Assembly: GCA_934376955.1 (NCBI GenBank)
Contig: CAKRPJ010000001.1
Span: 1-64,000 of the forward strand
DNA: 64,000 nucleotides
DNA from: CAKRPJ01 sp934376955
GTDB lineage: Bacteria; Bacillota; Clostridia; Lachnospirales; Lachnospiraceae
Direction of reading: 5' to 3'
The position numbers were made by a program, and so were the translations under genes. The notes under the pieces are model-generated. The model was not told the origin of the DNA. It was given only the letters and a program-made list of their open reading frames with translations, and did not search any database. Positions 16,161 through 24,373 of this stretch are shown in pieces (position 1 is the stretch's first letter; each line of letters starts with the position of its first letter).

Positions 16161-17995
16161 TGGCTATCGAACAATATGAAAAATATCAGCCGTATCTTGA
16201 CTTTATCAAGGAATATGCCGCATCCAGCAACGCAGCCACTGGCAGTAAGGTTGATGCAAACGCGAATGTGGAATGCAAGAATGTCACCACTTTGACTGGT
16301 GAGCTTTATAAAAAGGACGGTATCGGTATCAACCGTCTGCGTATGTGGCAAAAAATCAAAGAGCTGTACGGTCAGGAGTATGCCGACAAATACATTTACC
16401 AGCTTGACCACCATTTTATTTACCGCCATGACGAAACAAATCCGTGCCTGCCGTACTGCGTCTCCATTACCATGTATCCGTTTCTGTTCAATGGCCTGGA
16501 AAGCATCGGCGGCGGCTCATCTGCTCCTCACAATCTTGATTCCTTCTGCGGTGAATTTATCAACCTGTGCTTTGCCATTGCGTCTCAGTTTGCCGGTGCA
16601 GTTGCTACCCCTGAGTTTATCTCGTATCTTGATTACTTTATCCGCAAGGATTATGGCGACGATTATTACCTGCACGCTGATAAGGTCGTTGATCTTTCCA
16701 GCCGTCATCGTACCATCGACAAGGTTATTACTGACCAGTTTGAGCAGGTCGTCTATTCTCTGAATCAGCCTGCCGCTGCTCGTAATTTCCAGTCCATCTT
16801 CTGGAACTGCGCATACTTCGACAAGCCGTATTTTGAGGGCATGTTCTCTGATTTCGTATTCCCTGATGGCACAGAAATGCAGTGGGAGTCCGTATCCTGG
16901 CTGCAAAAGCGCTTTATGGAATGGCTGAATCAGGAGCGTCTGAAGAAGATTCTCACCTTCCCTGTCGAGACTCTGAACCTGCTTGATGATGGCACTGATT
17001 ATGTCGATAAGGAATGGGCTGACAATGCTGCCGAAATGCTTTCTAAAGGCCATAGCTTCTTTATCTATCGCTCCAATAGTGTGGACTCTCTGGCATCCTG
17101 CTGCCGTTTGCGCAATGAAATGAGCGACAATACCTTCAGTTATACTCTTGGTGCTGGCGGCGTGGCTACTGGGTCTAAGGGTGTTATCACCATCAATATG
17201 AATCGCCTAATCCAGACTGCTGTTGCCGATGGCCGCGATATTTGCGAGGCCGTTCGTGAACAAGTCAAAGACATCCATGTTTACCTCAAGGCATGGAACG
17301 CAATTTTGAAGGACGAGTTCAATGCAAAACTGCTCCCTATCTACGATGCCGGATATATCTCTTTGGATAAGCAGTTCCTGACCATTGGCATTAACGGCTT
17401 TGTTGAGGGTTGTGAATTCCTTGGCTACACCATCTCCCCGGACGACCAAAACTATGTTGATTTTACGAACAAAGTGCTCAAGGTCATCTATGACGAGAAC
17501 AAGGCAGATCGCTCTGACGGCATTATGTTTAACACAGAATATGTCCCCGCTGAAAACCTTGGTGTCAAGAACGCAAAGTGGGATAAGCAGGATGGCTTCG
17601 TAGTTCCGCGTGACTGCTACAACAGTTACTTCTATGTTGTCGAAGATCCTACCAAGCCGCTTGATAAATTTATGCTTCACGGCTCCAAAATGACGCAGTA
17701 TCTGGACGGCGGCAGCGCTCTGCATCTGAATCTGGAGGAACATCTGGATAAGGAGCAGTACCGCAAACTGATGAATGTGGCCATCAAGACTGGGTGCCCT
17801 TACTGGACGGTAAATGTGCCGAATACCATCTGCAATGACTGCGGACACATTTCTAAACACCACCTGCATAAATGCCCTAAGTGCGGCAGTGAGAACCTGG
17901 ACTATGCAACCCGTGTCATTGGTTATCTCAAGCGCGTATCCAGCTTCTCCGAAGCCCGTCAAAAGGAGGCAGCGAAGCGCTATTATGCAGACTGA
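16160..17995 (+). CDS. nrdD: Anaerobic (class III) ribonucleoside-triphosphate reductase
   Basis: 611 residues, ATG 16160 behind AGGAGG. A glycyl-radical enzyme that reduces NTPs to dNTPs without oxygen. The C-terminus shows the zinc site CNDC...CPKC (about 558-575) and the radical motif RVIGYLKRVSSFSEARQ, with the radical glycine near 588. It is shorter than many cellular NrdD proteins and lacks an N-terminal ATP-cone. The activase gene overlaps its 3' end. Presence implies replication in strict anaerobes. Confidence 0.95.
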   Translation: MAIEQYEKYQPYLDFIKEYAASSNAATGSKVDANANVECKNVTTLTGELYKKDGIGINRLRMWQKIKELYGQEYADKYIYQLDHHFIYRHDETNPCLPYCVSITMYPFLFNGLESIGGGSSAPHNLDSFCGEFINLCFAIASQFAGAVATPEFISYLDYFIRKDYGDDYYLHADKVVDLSSRHRTIDKVITDQFEQVVYSLNQPAAARNFQSIFWNCAYFDKPYFEGMFSDFVFPDGTEMQWESVSWLQKRFMEWLNQERLKKILTFPVETLNLLDDGTDYVDKEWADNAAEMLSKGHSFFIYRSNSVDSLASCCRLRNEMSDNTFSYTLGAGGVATGSKGVITINMNRLIQTAVADGRDICEAVREQVKDIHVYLKAWNAILKDEFNAKLLPIYDAGYISLDKQFLTIGINGFVEGCEFLGYTISPDDQNYVDFTNKVLKVIYDENKADRSDGIMFNTEYVPAENLGVKNAKWDKQDGFVVPRDCYNSYFYVVEDPTKPLDKFMLHGSKMTQYLDGGSALHLNLEEHLDKEQYRKLMNVAIKTGCPYWTVNVPNTICNDCGHISKHHLHKCPKCGSENLDYATRVIGYLKRVSSFSEARQKEAAKRYYAD

Positions 17996-18491
17996 TTGCA
18001 AACCGCTTCTGTATAGCCACTACGATGTAACATTCCAAGAAGTCCCCGGTGAGATAAGTCTTGTGTTTGATATTACAGGTTGTCCGCATCACTGCCCTGA
18101 CTGCCACTCCAAATTCTTATGGGAGTATAGCGGCAACCCATTGCTGGAGAATCTTCCATCGGTCATCAATAAATACCGGTCCATGATTACCTGCGTGTGT
18201 TTTATGGGCGGTGACCAGAACAAAACCGAACTGCTGAAAGCATGTGAAATTGCACATCGGTACAACTTGAAAACATGCCTCTACACAGGTCTTGACTACC
18301 CAAGTTTTGTTTACCTGATGTATGACGGTGGACCGCGCAATTACGGCGTATACTTCAATTTTATCAAGGTTGGCCCGTATGTCTCTGAACTCGGCGGCCT
18401 TGACAATCCAAAAACAAACCAGCGTTTTTATGAACTCAGCGGAAATGTACCGATTGATAAAACAATCCTGTTTCAAAAGGAGTACAAATGA
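17985..18491 (+). CDS. nrdG: Anaerobic ribonucleotide reductase activating enzyme
   Basis: 168 residues starting at ATG 17985, inside the end of nrdD, with AAAGGAGG 15 bases upstream. It is a radical-SAM enzyme that places the glycyl radical on NrdD. The cluster motif is GCPHHCPDC (Cys33, Cys37, Cys40; CX3CX2C), followed by FMGGDQN in place of the usual GGEP-like segment. The length is normal for NrdG. The last bases overlap the next gene. Confidence 0.92.
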   Translation: MQTDCKPLLYSHYDVTFQEVPGEISLVFDITGCPHHCPDCHSKFLWEYSGNPLLENLPSVINKYRSMITCVCFMGGDQNKTELLKACEIAHRYNLKTCLYTGLDYPSFVYLMYDGGPRNYGVYFNFIKVGPYVSELGGLDNPKTNQRFYELSGNVPIDKTILFQKEYK

Positions 18492-18676
18492 AAATTATTA
18501 CAAACCCCAGCTGGACAAAAGAGGAGGTCGAAGAATTCCGCGCCTCCATCAAGTCCAACAACGGCTATTGTCCCTGTCGCATTGAGCATATCCCGGCCAA
18601 CAAATGTATGTGTCAGGAATTTCGTTCTCAGGTTTCCGGCCAGTGCCATTGCGGCCTCTACCTCAAGGAGGATTAA
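18488..18676 (+). CDS. Ferredoxin-thioredoxin reductase catalytic-like small protein
   Basis: 62 residues, ATG 18488 overlapping the nrdG stop. Six cysteines form three pairs: YCPC (28/30), CMC (40/42) and QCHCGLY (53/55). This matches the order CPC, CxC, CHC of the catalytic subunit of ferredoxin-thioredoxin reductase, which holds a 4Fe-4S cluster beside a redox disulfide. Here the spacing between the first pairs is shorter than in plant enzymes. It probably reduces the redoxin encoded upstream, completing an electron path to NrdD (inference). Confidence 0.75.
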   Translation: MKIITNPSWTKEEVEEFRASIKSNNGYCPCRIEHIPANKCMCQEFRSQVSGQCHCGLYLKED

Positions 18677-18678
18677 CT

Positions 18679-19287
18679 ATGAATCTCAATAAATGCAACA
18701 AACTTTTTCGCTTTGGCGTGCTCTTCTCAGCGTTCTTTACGGCGCTTGTTCTGATTGTTTTCTGCCCCCGGCTCAGCGCCACCGCCTATGCTGAGTCTTC
18801 CACTCCCGAAACCGCCGTCACCACTTACATCGTCACCTATCACGCCAATGGCGGCTGCTGGTGGAGCAACTGGTCCCGCCCGACTTATTCTTTCGCTACC
18901 AAAAAGTATGAGCAGGAGGAAGGCAAAACCTATCAGATCATTGATTCCAAGCCTACCAACGGTGCCAACACCTTCAACGGCTGGAACACAGAGTCCGATG
19001 GCTCCGGCACCTGGTATTCCCCTCATCAGGAATATGTCTGTACCGGCAATATGGACCTCTACGCTCAGTGGCTCGGCCCCGTTCCTGCGCCCACCGCTGA
19101 ACCTACTGCCACACCGGAACCTACCCCGGAACCGACTGTTGCGCCCACAGCTACTCCGGCACCGACCGCAACTCCCGAACCTGTAACCACTCCGGCACCC
19201 GTTTTCCCGGCCAAGCCCAATTACCGCGCCATGTGCCGCGCATGGTTCCGCTATCTTCGCCGCCAGATGATTGGTCTGTATAAGTAA
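18679..19287 (+). CDS. Secreted protein with InlB-type repeat and Thr/Pro stalk
   Basis: 202 residues from ATG 18679 behind AAGGAGG. It begins with a signal peptide (basic start, hydrophobic stretch to about residue 33, then ATAYA). Next is one Listeria-Bacteroides (InlB B-repeat, Flg_new) module from TYIVTYHANGG to NMDLYAQWLG. A TPEPTPEPT-type proline stalk follows, then a basic amphipathic end (CRAWFRYLRRQMIGLYK). Such proteins are usually surface adhesins. Nothing in the nucleotide operon explains it, so it is likely a moron. No LPXTG sorting signal is seen. Confidence 0.7.
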   Translation: MNLNKCNKLFRFGVLFSAFFTALVLIVFCPRLSATAYAESSTPETAVTTYIVTYHANGGCWWSNWSRPTYSFATKKYEQEEGKTYQIIDSKPTNGANTFNGWNTESDGSGTWYSPHQEYVCTGNMDLYAQWLGPVPAPTAEPTATPEPTPEPTVAPTATPAPTATPEPVTTPAPVFPAKPNYRAMCRAWFRYLRRQMIGLYK

Positions 19288-19299
19288 AGGAGGTACTTT

Positions 19300-19830
19300 A
19301 TGCACTATGAAACTCCGTATGTAAACTATATCATCCCTGGAAATTTTTTTGGCGATGTCGTTTTTAAGGATGAACTTTCCGTCAAACCTCTTGCCCCCGA
19401 TATTCCCCTCCCCTCCTATGCTCACCCCACGGACGCCGGCCTGGATCTGCACGCCATCAGTGTGGAAGCCCCCGGTACCGTCATCGTTGCCACCTGTATT
19501 ATCCAGCCTGGCATGACCGCCAAAGTACATACCGGCATCGCCATCAAGCTGCCCCATGGCACATTCGGCGCTGTCTATCCCCGCAGCGGCCTTGCCACCA
19601 AAACCGGCCTCGCCCCCGCCAATATGGTTGGTGTCATTGATGAAAACTATACCGGCGAAATCATCGTGGCCTTACATAACTACAGCAATGAACCTCAGGC
19701 GTTCGCCATCGGGGATCGTATCGCCCAGCTGGTCGTCCAACCCGTTGTCCATTGCACCGTCACCCAGGTCACAGAACTCCCCGATACCGACCGTGGTAGC
19801 GGATCTTTCGGAAGTACAGGAGAACAGTAA
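19300..19830 (+). CDS. dut: dUTP diphosphatase
   Basis: 176 residues, ATG 19300 behind AAAGGAGG. It hydrolyses dUTP to dUMP, keeping uracil out of DNA and feeding ThyX. All five trimeric dUTPase motifs are present: DAGLDL (45-50), PRSGLA (94-99), GVIDENYTGEI (111-121), GDRIAQLVV, and the C-terminal RGSGSFGSTG. The first 35 residues are an extension not usual for the family. The next gene starts on its stop codon. Confidence 0.95.
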   Translation: MHYETPYVNYIIPGNFFGDVVFKDELSVKPLAPDIPLPSYAHPTDAGLDLHAISVEAPGTVIVATCIIQPGMTAKVHTGIAIKLPHGTFGAVYPRSGLATKTGLAPANMVGVIDENYTGEIIVALHNYSNEPQAFAIGDRIAQLVVQPVVHCTVTQVTELPDTDRGSGSFGSTGEQ

Positions 19831-20225
19831 TGCACAAGTTTTATCATATGAATTGCTTCTTGGATTTAGGTAGTAGCAACCGTTCTATTTACAACAACTA
19901 TACTTTCAAAGAAGGTGCGCCGCCTCCCTATTTCAAAAGTTTTCATACTTTTGAAGAACTTTATGATTTTGCTTCTTCTTCTGATTGTTCATTTTGCAGC
20001 ACTGGCAACTCCTTGCTTTATGATAGATTTGTTACGTTTCATTGTACTGGAGATAATCTAACAATCACCGCCAAAACCTTCAAAGCTCCTGTCGTCATCC
20101 GAGCACAGTACAAGGAATGTTCCACCAAGGATTATAACTTTGATTTCTTCAAAGAAAACTTATCCATGGACGACTTTATCATCTTTCTGCAAGAACACGG
20201 TCTTATCGGAGGCAACACTCAATGA
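19830..20225 (+). CDS. Hypothetical protein
   Basis: 131 residues; ATG 19830 overlaps the dut stop and AGGAG lies just upstream. It is rich in Phe, Tyr and Cys with no recognised motif; the C-terminus (DDFIIFLQEHGLI) is helical. Base composition is more AT-rich than the flanking genes. It overlaps the next ORF by 4 bases. Function unknown. Confidence 0.6.
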   Translation: MHKFYHMNCFLDLGSSNRSIYNNYTFKEGAPPPYFKSFHTFEELYDFASSSDCSFCSTGNSLLYDRFVTFHCTGDNLTITAKTFKAPVVIRAQYKECSTKDYNFDFFKENLSMDDFIIFLQEHGLIGGNTQ

Positions 20226-20605
20226 ATCTTACTTTTGTTCCAAACGCCCTTGAAAAAATCTCTCCCACCTGGGTTATGTCAGACATTACATACCCCGATG
20301 GTGTCATAACCCGCACCGAGGACGATTACCTTCGCCGCATCGGCAGCACCTTCAAGGGTATTTCTTTCCTTGGCCCCGGCTATCCTGCCTGGTTTGAATA
20401 CTCCAAAGACAACCTCGGCGCTTCCAAGTCTGGCTTCTTACATACCAGCCTTGTTAAAGAGCTTGAAATTATCCTTGATATAGGCTATGCCAAGCTTGCC
20501 ATCACAACCGAACATAGCATTTTCTTTCTGGAATCCGCAGAACCCGTTCAGGAAACCGCTGAAATTCGTGAGCTGATGGATCAAATCAACGCTCTAAATA
20601 AGTAA
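20222..20605 (+). CDS. Hypothetical protein
   Basis: 127 residues starting at ATG 20222, overlapping the previous stop as ATGA. It is a mixed alpha/beta sequence with a central GTFKGISFLGPGYPAWFEY-like stretch and a helical acidic end (REL MDQINALNK). No motif is recognised. It is the last gene before a short spacer (20606-20661) that contains only a GCGC-tcttaac-GCGC micro-hairpin. Confidence 0.6.
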   Translation: MNLTFVPNALEKISPTWVMSDITYPDGVITRTEDDYLRRIGSTFKGISFLGPGYPAWFEYSKDNLGASKSGFLHTSLVKELEIILDIGYAKLAITTEHSIFFLESAEPVQETAEIRELMDQINALNK

Positions 20606-20661
20606 CAAAAACATTAAAGGTTGCGCTCTTAACGCGCGGGTGGGTATGGGGTTTATTATTT

Positions 20662-20901
20662 ATGACATTATCAGAAAAATCAGAACTGCTGCGCCTGTTG
20701 CAGCTCTATCAGGACGATCTTTTGCGTAAAAACCGTAAGAACATTGAAACAGCTGATGCTGTTGCCAAAGATAGCCTGTCATCTCTGGACGCTTCTTATT
20801 TTTACGGCATTAAGGCCCAGTACAACCACGCCCGCCTGATTGCTCGTAAGTTATCAGTTGAAATCGGTAAAGATGTCAAATCTTACTGGGAGCTGTCCTG
20901 A
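20662..20901 (+). CDS. Small helical hypothetical protein
   Basis: 79 residues, ATG 20662; no strong SD is seen (TATGGGGTTT upstream). It is almost entirely helical and charged (SEKSELLRLLQLYQDDLLRKNRK...). It ends just before a terminator hairpin and is convergent with the following minus-strand gene. No family recognised. Confidence 0.5.
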   Translation: MTLSEKSELLRLLQLYQDDLLRKNRKNIETADAVAKDSLSSLDASYFYGIKAQYNHARLIARKLSVEIGKDVKSYWELS

Positions 20902-20909
20902 TTTACAAA

Positions 20910-20943
20910 CAAAAAACCGTGCAGGCACAACCACCCACACGGT
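20910..20943 (-). terminator. Intrinsic terminator between convergent genes
   Basis: ACCGTG (20916-20921) and CACGGT (20938-20943) form a stem. Read on the minus strand it is followed by TTTTTTGTTT, giving a good terminator for the coiled-coil gene at 20952-21302. On the plus strand there is no T-tract. Confidence 0.7.
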
Positions 20944-20951
20944 CCATCTCA

Positions 20952-21302
20952 TTACTTTAATTTTTCCAAAATCTCATCAGCACTCATGCCGTTTGCAAGC
21001 AGCTGGTTGATCATTTCCTGCGCCTGAATTTTCTTTGCTTCCGCCTCAGCAGCAATGTCCGCCTTGGCTTTTTTCTCTTCCAGCTTGGTCAGCTTTTTCT
21101 CCGCGGCCTTCACATCCGCCTTCTGCATTTTCAAGGTTTCTTTCATGGATTGCAGGTCGGTTTTCAGCTCCTCAATGCTGGCATTGGTCTTGGCAACCTC
21201 GGCCTCCGCTTCTTCCTTTTCTTTCTGCGCCTGGGCAATCAAAGCCTCATAGTCATTGGCAACAGCTTTCACTTTGTTCTTGCTTCCCTTGGTTCTTGGC
21301 AT
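20952..21302 (-). CDS. Coiled-coil protein with basic AT-hook-like N-terminus
   Basis: 116 residues. The start PRTKGSKNKVK resembles the basic AT-hook tails of phage nucleoid-type proteins. Residues 20-95 are a continuous Lys/Glu/Ala coiled coil. The end NGMSADEILEKLK looks like a small helical cap. TAGGAGG precedes the ATG. It is a lone minus-strand gene within the plus-strand operon, so it has its own transcription. An H-NS-like or DNA-bridging role is possible but not shown. Confidence 0.65.
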   Translation of the reverse strand: MPRTKGSKNKVKAVANDYEALIAQAQKEKEEAEAEVAKTNASIEELKTDLQSMKETLKMQKADVKAAEKKLTKLEEKKAKADIAAEAEAKKIQAQEMINQLLANGMSADEILEKLK

Positions 21303-21390
21303 GGTGCTAACCTCCTACAAAATATTTTATGCGCTCAGTATATCACAGCGGTTTTCAAACTGCAATAGACGTTCAAAGGGGGAATTCTCT

Positions 21391-22641
21391 CTGCTTATTT
21401 TTTATGATACCTGCGCCCTGCTCAATATGGGCGCACATGTTGTCGGTCGCCCATTTATTATCTCCGTCCAAACCCTGCTGGAGCTGGAATCCATCAAAAC
21501 CAGCCGCGCCAAAGATGAATCCGTTCGTTATCGTGCCCGCCAAATGACTCACTATCTCGATAGCACCCATGATTCCGACTTTTATCATGTCTCCAATGCT
21601 ACCGATTATCTGAACGATGATGCCTGCCCGTTTCGCAGCACACTGCCCAACACCCCGGATTCCATCATCATTTATGCGGCCTGGAAAGCATACAGCCAAA
21701 ACCACGATATGATCTTCTGCACGGATGATCTCTGCTGCAAGCACCTGGCCTCTTCTCTTGCCCACCTGCCCGTCTGTTCTTCCAAGGATCTTCTCCCTCG
21801 CCAAAGCTATACCGGCTTTCTGGAGGTCACTCCAACCAATGAGCAATACGCTGCCCTCTATGAACAGCCGGAACGAAATACCTTCGGCCTTATCTCCAAT
21901 CAATATCTTATCGCTCACAGCCCCGCAGACAGCTCCGTACAGGCGTTTAAGTGGGCAGACGGTAAATATGTCGCGGTGGATTATAAGCCCTTCAAAACGC
22001 AGGCATTTGGCGCTGTCAGGGCCAAGGATAAAGATATCTACCAGATGCTCGCCTTTGATAGCCTTTTACATAACCAAATCACCATGTTGTGCGGTCCTGC
22101 CGGTACTGGCAAAAGCTATCTGGCTCTGGCTCACATGCTCAAGCTGCTGGAAACCCATAAGATTGATAAAATCATCGTGTTCACCAACCCCTGCGCCACA
22201 TCCGGCGCTGCCCGTCTTGGTTTTTACCCCGGCACCCGCGATGAAAAGCTGCTTGACAGCCAAATCGGCAACATGCTCGGCGCGAAACTCGGCGATACCA
22301 TGGAACTCCAGCGCTATATTGACGCCAACAAAATTCAGCTTCTCCCCTTCTCGGACCTGCGCGGCTTTGATACCACCGGCATGAACTGCGCCGTCTATAT
22401 TACCGAGGCTCAGAACCTTGATATTGAAATGATGCGGCTTGCTCTTCAGCGTATCGGCGAAGATTCTATCTGTATCATTGATGGTGATTATGACGCCCAG
22501 GTCGATCTCGATATCTACTCTGGTGATAACAACGGTATGCGCCGCCTTTCCCAGGTCTTCCGCGGTCAGGATTTCTATGGCGAGGTCAAGCTCCAAAAAA
22601 TCTACCGTTCCCGTATCGCCGCACTTGCACAGGAGATGTAA
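21391..22641 (+). CDS. PIN-PhoH (PhoH2-like) protein with non-AUG start
   Basis: About 416 residues. The N-terminus is a PIN nuclease domain (LIFYDTCALLNM with the first acidic residue, later FCTDD). The C-terminal half is a PhoH helicase/ATPase with Walker A GPAGTGKS at about 235-242 and a Walker B-like VYITEAQNL. PIN-PhoH fusions are RNA helicases/RNases. No ATG, GTG or TTG exists between the ribosome site AAAGGGGG (21375-21382) and the PIN core; CTG 21391 (8-base spacing) or ATT 21397 must start it. An upstream ATG at 21256 lies inside the opposite gene and would add an implausible extension. Confidence 0.82.
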   Translation: MLIFYDTCALLNMGAHVVGRPFIISVQTLLELESIKTSRAKDESVRYRARQMTHYLDSTHDSDFYHVSNATDYLNDDACPFRSTLPNTPDSIIIYAAWKAYSQNHDMIFCTDDLCCKHLASSLAHLPVCSSKDLLPRQSYTGFLEVTPTNEQYAALYEQPERNTFGLISNQYLIAHSPADSSVQAFKWADGKYVAVDYKPFKTQAFGAVRAKDKDIYQMLAFDSLLHNQITMLCGPAGTGKSYLALAHMLKLLETHKIDKIIVFTNPCATSGAARLGFYPGTRDEKLLDSQIGNMLGAKLGDTMELQRYIDANKIQLLPFSDLRGFDTTGMNCAVYITEAQNLDIEMMRLALQRIGEDSICIIDGDYDAQVDLDIYSGDNNGMRRLSQVFRGQDFYGEVKLQKIYRSRIAALAQEM

Positions 22642-22644
22642 GCA

Positions 22645-22908
22645 ATGACAGCTAATACTGATAAACTTCTTTCAATTCTTACCGGCATTCTCATTACCGT
22701 TCTGGTTTATTTTCTGGTCTTTTGGTTCCACCTGGCCCTCGCCAAGTTCATTTTGGTTCCCCTGTTTGGCACCGCCATCTGCTCCACATTGAATCAGTTA
22801 TTCAATACCGCATCCTTCACCCCGCAAATGCTACCCTCTACATACGCCTGGGCCTGCCTGATCGGCGGCATCTTCTTCTGGGCTCATATCAGCAGCAGCA
22901 AGCATTGA
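22645..22908 (+). CDS. Small membrane protein
   Basis: 87 residues, ATG 22645 three bases after the PhoH stop, with AGGAG in the end of phoH. Three hydrophobic stretches are visible: about 8-30, 33-50 and 68-82. It ends SSSKH. It could be a small inner-membrane or holin-like protein, but no family was recognised and it is not in the lysis module. Confidence 0.55.
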   Translation: MTANTDKLLSILTGILITVLVYFLVFWFHLALAKFILVPLFGTAICSTLNQLFNTASFTPQMLPSTYAWACLIGGIFFWAHISSSKH

Positions 22909-23205
22909 TTATCTTTTCCGTCTTACCACCACTCGCGGCTGTGCATGCCCAAACAAACTCCGCTTCGGCATTTCAAACGCTGTTTCAAACTCCTCGTCAA
23001 ATTTGGCCCGCACCTTAAAATAGTCTGTGATTTTTGCCTGGATCTCCCGCAGCGCCTGCTGTTCCTTTTCAATCTGGATGTATTGTTCTCTTGTGCAGCT
23101 GTCCCCTTCCTGTATCCGCTGTTTCCATTCGTTCAGGGCATCCTCCTGGTAGCCGCACAGTTCCAGCATCTCATTGCAAAATCTTACGCTTGTCGGTCCT
23201 GCCAT
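22909..23205 (-). CDS. Small helical hypothetical protein
   Basis: 98 residues on the minus strand, ATG preceded by AAGGAGTGG. Charged and helical throughout, it has several Gln/Glu-rich turns and a basic end PRVVVRRKR that could bind nucleic acid. It begins divergently from the phosphoesterase gene and converges with the membrane protein gene. No family recognised. Confidence 0.55.
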   Translation of the reverse strand: MAGPTSVRFCNEMLELCGYQEDALNEWKQRIQEGDSCTREQYIQIEKEQQALREIQAKITDYFKVRAKFDEEFETAFEMPKRSLFGHAQPRVVVRRKR

Positions 23206-23261
23206 CCATAACCACTCCTTGCCTTTTTCTTTTATCTTATCATATCAGAGGTGATTTCGCT

Positions 23262-23834
23262 ATGAATTTCTTTACTGCTGACCTTCATTTTTCTCACCGT
23301 AACATTATCCGCTTCGATGACCGTCCGTTTCAAGACCTGCCCTCTATGCACGCGGAGCTTATCAAGCGCTGGAACAGCGTTGTCTCTCCTGGCGATAACG
23401 TTTATGTCCTTGGCGATATGTTCTGGGACCCGTCCGAAGCTCCTATGATCCTTGAGCAGCTCAATGGCCATATCCATCTCATCAAGGGCAACCACGATAA
23501 AATCTCGCCGGAAATGATGCGCTACTTTTCTTCCATCAAGGGCTATGATGAACTCGCAGCCGGCAAATATAAACTTATTCTCTGCCACTACCCTATCATG
23601 TTCTACAACCACTCCTATTCGCCGGATTGCTACATGCTCTGCGGCCACGTCCATAACACCCGTGAGAATACTTATCTCGCTAAGTGGAAAGCAGAACTGC
23701 GCGATAACGCGGTCGGTATTGCCAGTAACAAGGGCAACATCATCAACGTTGGCTGTATGCTGCATGATTATACCCCCAAAACCCTTAACCAGCTCATTGC
23801 CTGGGATAAGGAAGGAGGCTGGAAAGTTGAGTAA
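23262..23834 (+). CDS. Calcineurin-like metallophosphoesterase
   Basis: 190 residues from ATG 23262, chosen because GAGGTG lies just upstream; an in-frame ATG at 23034 runs through the opposite gene. Metal-binding motifs are in order: FFTADLHFSH, YVLGDMFWD, GNHDK, CHYPIM and CGHVHN. This is the short YfcE-like/phage phosphoesterase type that hydrolyses phosphodiesters or nucleotides. Substrate unknown. The stop overlaps the next start. Confidence 0.88.
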   Translation: MNFFTADLHFSHRNIIRFDDRPFQDLPSMHAELIKRWNSVVSPGDNVYVLGDMFWDPSEAPMILEQLNGHIHLIKGNHDKISPEMMRYFSSIKGYDELAAGKYKLILCHYPIMFYNHSYSPDCYMLCGHVHNTRENTYLAKWKAELRDNAVGIASNKGNIINVGCMLHDYTPKTLNQLIAWDKEGGWKVE

Positions 23835-24066
23835 AACAATTTTTACCTTTACGGAAGAGTTCGATGATGCCGGCCATCTCGTCAAGCGCACCATCACAAC
23901 CGAACAGGGCGAAACAGTTCTGCCGGTAACGCCAAACACCAAGCCGATTGATAACATGCCGTTTATCCCCACTCCAACCCCACGGAAAACGCCGCTTGAT
24001 ATAATCTGGAAAGCGCCGCCTGATGTAACCTGTAATTCTACCGGAGGTATCGCCCATGAATCCTAA
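23827..24066 (+). CDS. Small hypothetical protein, TTG start
   Basis: 79 residues from TTG 23827, 8 bases after AAGGAGG and overlapping the phosphoesterase stop. The first half is a beta-like segment (KTIFTFTEEFDDAGHLVKRT); the second is proline-rich (FIPTPTPRKTPLD). It overlaps the following gene by 11 bases. There is no family match by eye, but the ribosome site and clean overlap support translation. Confidence 0.6.
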   Translation: MSKTIFTFTEEFDDAGHLVKRTITTEQGETVLPVTPNTKPIDNMPFIPTPTPRKTPLDIIWKAPPDVTCNSTGGIAHES

Positions 24067-24322
24067 AGAATTTGAACTGGCTGCCTGCACTGCCATTTCC
24101 CGCTACTTCAATGATAACGCCGATGTAACTGGTGTCTATCTGTCACCGGATGATATCTACACCGTCTGGTCGTGCAAAACTCTTCAAAACAATAAAGGTC
24201 TTTTCACCACCCCTGTCAAAGACGGCCTGTATTACGAAGCCACCTATAACGGCGATAAGCAGGAACTCTACGTTGACTGTTATCAAAAGCTTAAAAACTT
24301 TGCAGTAAAAGTCAGCGAATAA
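24056..24322 (+). CDS. Hypothetical protein, last gene of the left operon
   Basis: 88 residues, ATG 24056 behind GGAGG. Mixed alpha/beta composition with VWSCKTLQNNKGLF, YYEATYNGDKQELYV and a basic end. It is followed directly by a strong terminator, which marks the end of the 24 kb plus-strand transcription unit. No family recognised. Confidence 0.6.
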   Translation: MNPKEFELAACTAISRYFNDNADVTGVYLSPDDIYTVWSCKTLQNNKGLFTTPVKDGLYYEATYNGDKQELYVDCYQKLKNFAVKVSE

Positions 24323-24328
24323 AACAAC

Positions 24329-24373
24329 ATAGCCCCTATCCACTGTCACCCAGCGGACGGGGGCTATCTTTTT
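24329..24373. terminator. Bidirectional intrinsic terminator
   Basis: ATAGCCCC (24329-24336) pairs with GGGGCTAT (24360-24367). On the plus strand it is followed by CTTTTTAG; on the minus strand by GTTGTTTTATT. It separates the plus-strand DNA metabolism operon from the convergent par/RHH operon. Confidence 0.8.
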
